Below, piece after piece: positions 33,077-41,168 of a stretch of DNA of 64,000 nt (the stretch's first letter is position 1; each line of letters begins with the position of its first letter). This DNA is from Nonomuraea solani (lineage in GTDB: Bacteria; Actinomycetota; Actinomycetes; Streptosporangiales; Streptosporangiaceae), in NCBI RefSeq assembly GCF_900108335.1, contig NZ_FNVT01000005.1, positions 558,001-622,000 on the forward strand. Direction: 5' to 3'. The position numbers were made by a program, and so were the translations under genes. Below the pieces are notes generated by a model that had not been told where the DNA came from, ran no database searches, and saw only the letters and a program-made list of their open reading frames with translations.

Positions 33077-35136
33077 GCTCGGAGTCCCTTAGTCGATTCG
33101 ACCACATCGGTCAGCTTACGGCGCAGTGCCTCGTAGAACATGCTCAGCGGGAACTCGTCCGCCAGCACCGCGTCCACCTTGGCCTTCTGCTCCTCCGGCA
33201 GCGCCGCGATCCCCTTGGCCCAGACGGAGGCCGGATGCGGGGCCACGTACGAGCCCACCAGCTCGTGCGCCGCCAGCCAGTGCGCCAGCTTGGACCGGTC
33301 GATGCTGTCGCGATACAGCTTCTCGACCTCCCCGCGCAGGTCGGCCACCCCGTCCGCGACCCGCTCCCAGTCGATCGTGAGCCGGTTGTCGGTCCACCGC
33401 ACGATGTCGTTGCGGTGCAGGTACGCGAAGAGCAGCTGCCCGCCGAGCCCGTCGTAGTTCCGCACCCGCTCGCCGGTGATCGGGAACCTGAACAGCCGGT
33501 CGAACAGGATCGCGTGCTGCACGTACCGCGCGTGCGGCACCCCCTGCCCCTCCAGCTTGACGGCCTCACCGAACGCGGTCAGGTCGCAGCGCAGCTCCTC
33601 CAGCGAGTACAGCCAGTACGGCATCCGCTGCTTGATCATGAACGGGTCGAACGGCAGGTCGCCATGGCTGTGCGTACGGTCGTGCACCAGGTCCCACAGC
33701 ACGAACGTGTCCTGCGCGAGCTGCTGCGAGGCCAGCAGCCGGTCGGCGTCGGGCGGCAGGTCGAGCTTGAGCGTCTCGACGGCGGCCCTGGCCACCCGCC
33801 GGAACCGGGCGGCCTCCCGGTCGGCGAAGATGCCGCCCCAGGTGAACCGCTCGGGCGCCCGGCGCACCGCGACGGTCTCGGGGAACAGCACGGCCGAGTG
33901 CGTGTCGTAACCGGAGGTGAAGTCCTCGAACGCGATCGGCACGAACATCGGGTTGTCGTAGCCGCCCGCCTCCAGCCGGGCCAGCCAGTCCGGCCAGATC
34001 GTCCGGATCCAGACCGCCTCCAGGTTGCGGTTCGGGTTGCCGTTCTGGGTGTACATGGGGAACACCACGACGTGCTCCAGGCCGTCCTCGCGCTGGGTGT
34101 CGGGGTGGAACAGGTCAAGGGAGTCGAGGAAGTCGGGCACGCCCAGGTCCTGCTCGGCCCACTGGGCCAGGTCGTCCCGTACGGCCTGGAGGTAGGCGGC
34201 ATCATGCGCGAAATATCCCGAAATTTCGCCTACGCGGGCCGCGATCTCCCCCACCAGGGCCTTGGCCCGCTCCTTGCCCTCCTCCGGCACCGAGCCGTCC
34301 TTGACCTGCAGCGGCCGCAGCTCCTCCACCCCGGCCTTCAGCCGCGCGAACAGCTCCGCCTTGGCCGCGTCACGAGCCTCGGACCCGTCCACGGCCTCGG
34401 GCACGCGGGCCGCCCAGGTGATCACGTTGCCCCAGAGCCGGCGGTGGTCGTAGTCCTCGATGGAGTCGTCGCCGAACAGGTCGGAGTCGGCGAACACGAC
34501 CACGCGCCCCCGGCCGTGCCGGACCGCGACGGCCAGCGGCGCGCCCGCGGGATCGGCCGCCGCCGAGGTCGTGAACAGCACGTCGGCCCCGTCCGCGTGA
34601 AGGGTGCCCGCCCGGTAGAAGCAGGCCGACCGCACCCCGGCCAGCGGCCCGGCGGCGGTGGAACGTTCCCCCAGCACCCAGGTGGCCACGCCCCGGTGCG
34701 CGTGCTTCGGGTCGCGTACGGTGCCGTGCACGACCTCCACCCCGAACCGGCCGAGCAGCTCACCGAGGTTGTTGCCGTACTTGTCCTGTTCCTCCTCGGC
34801 CAGCACCACCAGGCCGCCGCCACCGGCCACGAACTCCTGGATCGCGTCCAGCTCGGCGGCGCCGAAGACGGGGCTGCCCTGCCCGGTCGTGCGCTCCCAC
34901 CGCTCGCCCGACGGATGCGCGATCACCAGGACGTCCTGCTCCGCCAGCGCACCGGCGTCGAGGGCGCCCGCCGTGTGCGCGGCGACCGTGTGCCCCAGAT
35001 GCCGCAGCAGCCCGGCCGCGCGGGCGTAGCTGTTGTCGTCGGGATGGGCCGGGTTGATGGCCTCGGCCACCTCACGCCGGACGGTCCACGACTCGCAGTG
35101 AGCCTCGTCGAACAGCACACGGGGAAACGATCGCAT
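33073..35136 (-). CDS. DUF6421 family protein
   Basis: 687 residues; CAGGAG before the ATG. The N-terminal ~250 residues look like a class I glutamine-amidotransferase-like fold (VLFDEAHCESW, EQDVLVIAHPSGERWE, FVAGGGGLVVLAEEEQDKYGNN), and the C-terminal ~400 residues are the family-specific domain with HDAAYLQAVRDDLAQWAEQDLGVPDFLDSL, TFVLWDLVHDRTHSHGDLPFDPFMIKQRMPYWLYSLEELRCDL. The HDRTHSHG and E-E-L-R-C-D residues look like a possible metal or active site. No function known. First gene of a coupled operon with SDR and threonine aldolase. Confidence 0.88.
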   Translation of the reverse strand: MRSFPRVLFDEAHCESWTVRREVAEAINPAHPDDNSYARAAGLLRHLGHTVAAHTAGALDAGALAEQDVLVIAHPSGERWERTTGQGSPVFGAAELDAIQEFVAGGGGLVVLAEEEQDKYGNNLGELLGRFGVEVVHGTVRDPKHAHRGVATWVLGERSTAAGPLAGVRSACFYRAGTLHADGADVLFTTSAAADPAGAPLAVAVRHGRGRVVVFADSDLFGDDSIEDYDHRRLWGNVITWAARVPEAVDGSEARDAAKAELFARLKAGVEELRPLQVKDGSVPEEGKERAKALVGEIAARVGEISGYFAHDAAYLQAVRDDLAQWAEQDLGVPDFLDSLDLFHPDTQREDGLEHVVVFPMYTQNGNPNRNLEAVWIRTIWPDWLARLEAGGYDNPMFVPIAFEDFTSGYDTHSAVLFPETVAVRRAPERFTWGGIFADREAARFRRVARAAVETLKLDLPPDADRLLASQQLAQDTFVLWDLVHDRTHSHGDLPFDPFMIKQRMPYWLYSLEELRCDLTAFGEAVKLEGQGVPHARYVQHAILFDRLFRFPITGERVRNYDGLGGQLLFAYLHRNDIVRWTDNRLTIDWERVADGVADLRGEVEKLYRDSIDRSKLAHWLAAHELVGSYVAPHPASVWAKGIAALPEEQKAKVDAVLADEFPLSMFYEALRRKLTDVVESTKGLRA

Positions 35137-35225
35137 GAAGAATCTCCTGTATCTACCGCCCTATGACGGAAAATATACACACAGACACCCCATGCCTCAC
35201 CAAACCCTCCCGCATGGTGAGACGG

Positions 35226-35882
35226 TCAGGCGGCGCCGGGCCGTACGACGCCGGTCTCGTACGCGAACACCACGGCCTGTGCCCGGTCGCGCAGCGACAG
35301 CTTCATCAGCACCCGCGCCACGTGCGTCTTGACCGTGGCCTCCCCCACGTACAGGTCCCTGGCGATCTCCGCGTTGGTGAGCCCGCGCGCCAGCAGCCGC
35401 AGCACCTCCAGCTCGCGCGGCGTCAGCTCGGCCAGCGCGGGCGCGGGGCGCGGCTCGGCGCGCCCGGCGAACGTGGCGATCACCCGGCTGGTCACGGCCG
35501 GGTCGAGCAGCGCGTCACCGGCGTGCACCACCTTGATCGCCTCGATGAGCTGCTCGGGCGGCGAGACCTTCAGCAGGAACCCGCTGGTGCCGGCGCGCAG
35601 CGCGGCGTAGAGGTTCTCGTCGGTGTCGAACGTGGTCAGCGTGATGACCTTGGGCGGCGACGGCGCGTCGAGCAGCTCCCTGGCCGCCGACAGGCCGTCG
35701 AGCCTGGGCATCGAGATGTCCATGAGGACGATGTCCGGCTGCGTGCGCCGGGCCACGGCGATGGCCTCACGCCCGTCGGCCGCCTCGCCGACGACCTCCA
35801 TGCCGGGGTCGCTGTCGACGACCATGCGCAGCCCGGCCCTGACCATCGCCTGATCGTCCGCGATCACGATACGAATACCCAC
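35226..35882 (-). CDS. NarL/LuxR-family response regulator (orphan)
   Basis: 218 residues. Complete receiver: acidic pair DD at IVIADDQAMVRAG, phospho-Asp in IVLMDISMPRLDG, Thr in VITLTTFD, Lys in GFLLKVSPPEQL. LuxR helix-turn-helix: LTPRELEVLRLLARGLTNAEIARDLYVGEATVKTHVARVLMKL. No kinase gene is adjacent. The free-standing kinase-type ATPase at 12304 is a remote possibility. A six-base stem (CTCACC/GGTGAG) at about 35195-35220 follows it. Confidence 0.92.
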   Translation of the reverse strand: MGIRIVIADDQAMVRAGLRMVVDSDPGMEVVGEAADGREAIAVARRTQPDIVLMDISMPRLDGLSAARELLDAPSPPKVITLTTFDTDENLYAALRAGTSGFLLKVSPPEQLIEAIKVVHAGDALLDPAVTSRVIATFAGRAEPRPAPALAELTPRELEVLRLLARGLTNAEIARDLYVGEATVKTHVARVLMKLSLRDRAQAVVFAYETGVVRPGAA

Positions 35883-35951
35883 ACGCGGAGGGTAGACCGC
35901 GGGTGCCCGCCTTGAACACCCAGGTCAAGCCGGGCACAAGTGAGTCACAAG

Positions 35952-37604
35952 TCACGAGACGTGCACGCTCTGCCTGATGCGCGTCTGGGTGGCGTCGTCG
36001 CAGGTGGCCTTGGCGCAGAAGTACATGACGAGCATGGTCTTGGGCCGGCGGTCGATCACGTAGCTCACGAAGCCCAGCCGGGTGCCGGTGGCGGGGTCGT
36101 GCAGGGCGCCGTCGAAGCGGGTGGCGGGGCTGTTGCCCGCCTGGTCCTGCACGGGTTTGCCGACGTCGACCTGGCCGGGCAGCAGGACCTCCATCTTGGC
36201 CTTCATCTGCTCGGAGCTGCCCTTGGAGTCGAGGGTGTCGGAGACCTGGACGTAGATGCCGGAGGCGGCCTCGGGGTCGTCGGCGACGAGTTCGGAGACC
36301 TTCGACCAGTCGGCGCCCGGGCCGGCCACGAACAGGGACTCGAACGCGGGGGCCTGCGGCGAGGCGATCGCGAACAGGTCCTGGTGGGTGCGTACCGTCC
36401 AGTCGCCCGGATAGTCGAATGTGAGCGGCGCGGCGGCGCTGGTCTTGTAGCGGGACCAGGTGTCGTCCTGGTGGCCCATGATGACGAACGCGACCAGCCC
36501 GAGCGCCGCGACGGCGGCGACCAGCGTGGCGGCCACGATCGGGATCCGGCCTGGACGCCCCTTCTTCTTCGCGGGCCGCGCCGGCGGGGCCGCCGCCGCG
36601 TGCCGCTCCGGCTGGGCGGGGAGCTGCGGCATGACGTGCGGGCCCGAGTGCGGGCTCGACGTCGGGCGGGGCACGAACGGCTGGTTCGCGCGCGGTCCCG
36701 AGCTCGCCCCGGGCGCGTCCAGGTAGTGGGGCCCCGAGCCCGGGCCGCCGAACGGGTCGAGCTGATGCCCGCTGATCGCGTCGCGCAGCTCGGTCACGAA
36801 CTCGGTGCAGGTCGCGTAGCGCTGCTCGGGCGACTTGGCCAGCGCGCGCATCATCACGGCGTCGATCTGGGGCGGCAGCTCGGGCCTGATCTGCGACAGC
36901 GGCGTGGGCTGCTCGGCCAGGTGGGCCCAGAGCAGCGCGATGTCGTTCTCGCGCTGGAACGGCAGCCGCGCCGACAGGGCCTCGTAGACGACGCAGGCCA
37001 GCGCGTACTGGTCGCAGCGGCCGTCGATGTGCTCCTTGTTGATCTGCTCGGGCGACATGTACCGGGGCGTGCCGATGAACTGGTCGGTCTGCGTCAGCCC
37101 GGAGATCGACGAGCGGTGCTTGGTGATGCCGAAGTCGGTCAGGTAGACGTGGTCGCCGGCCAGCAGGATGTTGGCCGGTTTGACGTCGCGGTGGATCAGG
37201 TCGTGCGCGTGGGCGGCGTCGAGCGCGGCGGCGACCTGGGCGAAGATCTGGTTGGCCTGGCCGATCGGCAGCGGCCCGCGGTCGTAGATGAGCCGGCGCA
37301 GGTCGAGGCCGTCGACATAGCGCATGGCGATGTAGAGGACGCCGTCGGCGTCGGCGTTGGCCTCGTAGATCGGGATGATGTTGGGGTGCTCGATGCTGGC
37401 GACCGTCCTGGACTCCAGGATGAACCGCTGCCTGAACCGGTCATCGACGCTGAGCACCGGGTTGAGGATCTTCAGCGCCACCCGGCGGCTCAACCTCGGG
37501 TCGAGTGCCAGGTAGACGACGGCCATGCCGCCTTTGCCGACGATGTCCTCGATGTAGTACCCGGCCACCTCCTGGCCGATCAACGATCTTTCGTTCAATG
37601 GCAT
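35952..37604 (-). CDS. Membrane Ser/Thr protein kinase (PknB type) with extracellular domain
   Basis: 550 residues; ATG overlaps the preceding stop (TGATG). Kinase domain about 14-275: glycine loop GKGGMAVVY, Lys in VALKIL, catalytic HRDVKPANI, DFG in LTDFGITK, and APE-like GTPRYMSPEQ. A Pro/Ser-rich linker, basic KKKGRPGR, one membrane helix (IPIVAATLVAAVAALGLVAFVIM) and a roughly 180-residue extracellular domain (DTWSRYKTSAAAPLTFDYPGDWTVRTH...CAKATCDD) follow. There are no PASTA repeats, so the signal sensed differs from PknB. Coupled with the degenerate protease-like gene upstream. Confidence 0.93.
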   Translation of the reverse strand: MPLNERSLIGQEVAGYYIEDIVGKGGMAVVYLALDPRLSRRVALKILNPVLSVDDRFRQRFILESRTVASIEHPNIIPIYEANADADGVLYIAMRYVDGLDLRRLIYDRGPLPIGQANQIFAQVAAALDAAHAHDLIHRDVKPANILLAGDHVYLTDFGITKHRSSISGLTQTDQFIGTPRYMSPEQINKEHIDGRCDQYALACVVYEALSARLPFQRENDIALLWAHLAEQPTPLSQIRPELPPQIDAVMMRALAKSPEQRYATCTEFVTELRDAISGHQLDPFGGPGSGPHYLDAPGASSGPRANQPFVPRPTSSPHSGPHVMPQLPAQPERHAAAAPPARPAKKKGRPGRIPIVAATLVAAVAALGLVAFVIMGHQDDTWSRYKTSAAAPLTFDYPGDWTVRTHQDLFAIASPQAPAFESLFVAGPGADWSKVSELVADDPEAASGIYVQVSDTLDSKGSSEQMKAKMEVLLPGQVDVGKPVQDQAGNSPATRFDGALHDPATGTRLGFVSYVIDRRPKTMLVMYFCAKATCDDATQTRIRQSVHVS

Positions 37605-39082
37605 CACGTCTCGCTGGGGTGGCCGCAGTAGCCGCAGAAGCGGTGCGCCGGTCCGAGCCTCATGCCGCATGAGGTGCAGTATTTGATCGCCGGGTCCGGC
37701 GCGGTCATCACCTGTTGCTGTTGCGGGACCACTTGGAACGACTGGGAGCGCCGTACGACCACGGTCTGGTTGGCGCCGTCGTCGAACGGTGGACTGACCG
37801 CCAGTGGCTCTGGCGTCTCCGTCTCCTTTTCAGGAGTGCGCCGACGCCACAGCAGATACGCTCCGCCGCCGGCGGCTAGGAAAAGTGCCACCGCGGCCAC
37901 GACGAACGGCCACAGCGGCGTGGACCCGCCGGCCGGCTCGGTGGCGGCCTTCTTCGTGCCCTGGTCCTCCGGGCCGCCGCGCTTGGCCAGCGAGGTCTTC
38001 AGCAGCGCCGCGGCCACCACGTTGCCCGGATAGAGCTCCAGCACCCGCTGGAAGCCGGGCGCGGCCTCGGTGTAGTACTTCGTGTGATAGCGGGTCAGCG
38101 CCGCCTCGAAGGCCGTGTCGATCGCGCCTCTGCGCGGCACCACCTTGGCGGCGGCCAGGATGCCGGTGACCTCCCTGACCCCGATCATCTTGCCGTCCTT
38201 GCCACCGCCGACCAGCAGGCCGATGACGTGGCCGTTCTTGTCGCCGATCACCGGCGCGCCGACGAGGCCCTTGTCGGCGAGCCCGCCCAGCTTGACCGGC
38301 TCGTCCACCTTCTTCTCCGGGTCGGCGAACGGCCTGCCGGCCTCGCCCGCCACGCCGCCCTTGGACAGGTGGGCGATCTCGACCGTGTGCGCGACGTTCG
38401 GGCCAGGGCGGCCCAGGAAGCCCGCCACGTTGGTGGGCGCGCCGGCCTGCTCGGGCACCTTGTCGCCGAGCGGCGCGGTCGGCATGCCGACGGAGCCGGC
38501 CGCCGGGGCCAGCGGCACGAACACGGCCGGGCTGTCGGGGTCGGGGCCGGCCTTGATGCATTTGACCTTGAAGCCGTCGGTGCTGGGCGGTGAGACGTTG
38601 GGGAAGGCCGTGATCTCGGTGGTCACGTCGATGATGCAGGTGGCGGTGCTGGTCTTGGGCGGGTAGCACGCCTGCAGATGGCGGTCGAGCAGGTCGTCGG
38701 AGAGTTTGTGCTTCTTGTAGTCGGCCGCGATCTTCACCTTGTGGTGCTCGGCGAAGATCTTGTTGGCCGCGTAGATGGCGACGTCGTTGGGGTTCACCGC
38801 CAGGCGTCTGAGCGCGACCATCGTGCCGTCGGGGCTGACGACGGTCGCGGTGCCCTGGGCGAAGGGGATGTCGTAGGACCGCTCCACATGTTTGAGCTGG
38901 CTCACATGGTCGAGCAGGGTGATCTTCACCTTGGACACGGCTTCCACCCGCACCACGGCCGGGCTGACCAGGTCGGTGATTCCGCTGGGATGTTCGTGCG
39001 CCGCGACCGGCATCGCGGTCAGTGGCACGACGAGGGCCACCGCCACCGCGACACCGCCGGCAAGAGCTGTGAGGCGCGCCAT
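37604..39082 (-). CDS. Trypsin-like pseudoprotease, membrane-anchored, with cytoplasmic zinc ribbon
   Basis: 492 residues. Signal peptide (about 1-28, ending PVAAHEHP), an extracellular domain with a trypsin/HtrA-like plan, then one membrane helix (about 388-412, LWPFVVAAVALFLAAGGGAYLLW), a basic stop-transfer, and a C-terminal zinc ribbon CxxC-x10-CxxC (CTSC...CGYC). Where an active protease has TNxHVV and GNSGGP, this protein reads MVALRRLAV and GLVGAPV, so His and Ser appear lost. TPR-like sequence (FEAALTRYHTKYYTEAAPGFQRVLELYPGN) precedes the membrane segment. The topology suggests it relays an outside signal to a zinc ribbon inside, next to a coupled Ser/Thr kinase. Confidence 0.75.
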   Translation of the reverse strand: MARLTALAGGVAVAVALVVPLTAMPVAAHEHPSGITDLVSPAVVRVEAVSKVKITLLDHVSQLKHVERSYDIPFAQGTATVVSPDGTMVALRRLAVNPNDVAIYAANKIFAEHHKVKIAADYKKHKLSDDLLDRHLQACYPPKTSTATCIIDVTTEITAFPNVSPPSTDGFKVKCIKAGPDPDSPAVFVPLAPAAGSVGMPTAPLGDKVPEQAGAPTNVAGFLGRPGPNVAHTVEIAHLSKGGVAGEAGRPFADPEKKVDEPVKLGGLADKGLVGAPVIGDKNGHVIGLLVGGGKDGKMIGVREVTGILAAAKVVPRRGAIDTAFEAALTRYHTKYYTEAAPGFQRVLELYPGNVVAAALLKTSLAKRGGPEDQGTKKAATEPAGGSTPLWPFVVAAVALFLAAGGGAYLLWRRRTPEKETETPEPLAVSPPFDDGANQTVVVRRSQSFQVVPQQQQVMTAPDPAIKYCTSCGMRLGPAHRFCGYCGHPSET

Positions 39083-39156
39083 CTCTCCGCTCCAAACGCA
39101 AGGACTAGGACCAGGGTCCCAATCGCCTGCCGTAAGTCAATAGACCACTAGATAGA

Positions 39157-39166
39157 CAAGCGCTTG
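39157..39166. promoter_or_regulatory. CAAGCGCTTG palindrome upstream of hyuA
   Basis: A perfect 10-bp palindrome ending 22 bp before the hyuA ATG and lying in the divergent gap with the pseudoprotease gene. The flanks (GA...CT) partly match AnCAAGnnCTTGnT, known for KstR2-type TetR repressors. The same core recurs at 51730 and 51949. Confidence 0.6.
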
Positions 39167-39188
39167 CTCGGGGACATAACGTACCTGA

Positions 39189-41168
39189 ATGGGTTACACG
39201 ATCGGCGTCGATGTCGGCGGTACCTTCACCGACGTGGTCGTTCGAGGCACGTCGGGCGCGATTTCCGTGGCCAAATGTTTGAGCACCCACTACGACCCCA
39301 TCGCCGGTATCGTCGCCGGCGTTACGCGCGCGCTCGGCGGCCGCGACCCGTCGCAGGTCACGCGGGTGGTGCACGCCACGACGCTGGCCACCAACGCGAT
39401 CCTGGAGCGCAAGGGCGTACGTGTCGCCTATGTCACGACTCAGGGCTTTCGTGCCGCCATCCCCCTCGGCCGGTACGCCCGCGTCGAGGAGGACCGATAC
39501 GACCTCCGTTTCACCCCGCCGCCGCCCCCGGTCGCGCCCGGCGACTGTTTCGAGGTGACCGAGCGGATCTCCGCCCGCGGCGCCGTACTGACGCCGCTGG
39601 ATCTGGACTCGGTACGCCGCGCCGCGGACGCGATCGCGGCCCGCGGCATCGAGTCGGCGGCGATCTGCCTGCTGCACTCCTACGCCAACCCCGGCCACGA
39701 GCGGCAGGTGGCGGAGATCCTGCGCGCCTCGATCCCGAACGTGGTGGCGTCGTCGGAGATCTGGCCGGAGATCCGCGAGTACGAGCGGGCCACCACCACC
39801 ATCATGTCCGCGTACATCGGCCCGCTGATGGCCTCGTACCTCTCCCGGCTCCGCGAGCGGCTGGCCGAGCTCGGGATCGACGCGCCCATCCACGTCATGG
39901 AGTCGAGCGGCGGCGTGATCTCCGCCGAGCTGGCCGCCAGGCGGGCGGTGGCCACGATCGAGTCGGGCCCGGCGGCCGGCGTGCTGGCGGCGGCCGGGGC
40001 GGGGTTCGCGGACGTGATCTCGTTCGACATGGGCGGGACCACCGCGAAGACCTGCGTCGTACGCGGCGGCCGGCCCTCGATCACGCACGAGTTCCACGTG
40101 GGCGGCAAGGGCAGCTTCGGCGGGCGGCGGGCGGGCACCGGCGTGCCCATCAAGACCCCGGCCATCGACCTGGCGGAGGTCGGGGCGGGCGGGGGCAGCG
40201 TGGCCTGGCTGGACCCGGCGGGCGCGCTGCGCGTCGGCCCGCACTCGGCCGGCTCCTCCCCCGGGCCCGCCTGTTACGGCCTGGGCGGGTCGGAGCCGAC
40301 CGTCACGGACGCGAACCTGGTGCTCGGCTACCTGTCCTCGGCGTCGATCCCGCTGTCGCCCGCGCTCGCGGACAAGGCCCTGGACCGGCTGGCGGGGCCG
40401 CTGGGGGTGTCGCGGGCGGAGGCGGCGTACGCGGTGCACGAGATCGTCAGCGCCTCGATGGCCTCGGCGGTGCACGTGGTGACGGTCCAGCGGGGCATCG
40501 ACCCGCGCGGCTTCGTCCTGGTGGGCTTCGGCGGCGCGGGCCCGATGCACGCGGCGCGGGTGGCGGAACGGTTCGGGATCGGGACGGTGGTGGTGCCCGC
40601 CTACTGCGGGGTGGCCTCGGCGGCGGGGCTGCTGTCCGGCGCGCTGTCGACCGACCGCGTCCTGTCCCGCCTTGACGCCGGCGACCCGGAGGCCGTTTTC
40701 GCCGCCCTGGCCGCGGAGGCCGCCGCCGACCTGGGGGTGCCTGACGCGGAGGTCGCACGGTCGGTGGACGTCCGTTTCGCGGGCCAGTCCCACGACCTGA
40801 CCGTCGACTGGTCCGCCGACCGGGCGGCCCTGGACGCCCGCTTCTTCCAGCGGTACGCGGAGGTCTACGGCATCACGCAGCGCGGCGAGACCGAACTGGT
40901 CAGCTACCGCGTCCGCGTCACGGTCCCCGCCGGCCCCGCCCCGGCCGCCCGGCCACCGACGGGCGGCACGGTGTGGCCCCGCCCACGCCTGGCCTACTTC
41001 CCCGAACTCGGCGGCTACACCGAGGTGCCGGTGCACACCCGCGACACCATCGACCAGGACGGGCCGGCCATCGTCGAGGACGCCGAGTCCACGATCGTCG
41101 TCCCGCCCGGCTGGCACGCCGCCCGCACCTCGTCGGGCGCCGTGCACCTCACCAGGAGGGCCGGATGA
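39189..41168 (+). CDS. hyuA: Hydantoinase/oxoprolinase family protein, subunit A
   Basis: 659 residues. Actin/ASKHA fold: phosphate-1 VDVGGTFTDVVV at the N-terminus, HATTLATNAIL, phosphate-2 SFDMGGTTAKTCVV (about 279-292), and C-terminal GFGGAGPMHA. Members form ATP-dependent hydrolases (N-methylhydantoinase, 5-oxoprolinase, caprolactamase) or, with further subunits, acetone-type carboxylases. Here only A and B are present, so a hydrolase of a cyclic amide is most likely. Preceded by a CAAGCGCTTG palindrome; ribosome site weak. Confidence 0.92.
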   Translation: MGYTIGVDVGGTFTDVVVRGTSGAISVAKCLSTHYDPIAGIVAGVTRALGGRDPSQVTRVVHATTLATNAILERKGVRVAYVTTQGFRAAIPLGRYARVEEDRYDLRFTPPPPPVAPGDCFEVTERISARGAVLTPLDLDSVRRAADAIAARGIESAAICLLHSYANPGHERQVAEILRASIPNVVASSEIWPEIREYERATTTIMSAYIGPLMASYLSRLRERLAELGIDAPIHVMESSGGVISAELAARRAVATIESGPAAGVLAAAGAGFADVISFDMGGTTAKTCVVRGGRPSITHEFHVGGKGSFGGRRAGTGVPIKTPAIDLAEVGAGGGSVAWLDPAGALRVGPHSAGSSPGPACYGLGGSEPTVTDANLVLGYLSSASIPLSPALADKALDRLAGPLGVSRAEAAYAVHEIVSASMASAVHVVTVQRGIDPRGFVLVGFGGAGPMHAARVAERFGIGTVVVPAYCGVASAAGLLSGALSTDRVLSRLDAGDPEAVFAALAAEAAADLGVPDAEVARSVDVRFAGQSHDLTVDWSADRAALDARFFQRYAEVYGITQRGETELVSYRVRVTVPAGPAPAARPPTGGTVWPRPRLAYFPELGGYTEVPVHTRDTIDQDGPAIVEDAESTIVVPPGWHAARTSSGAVHLTRRAG

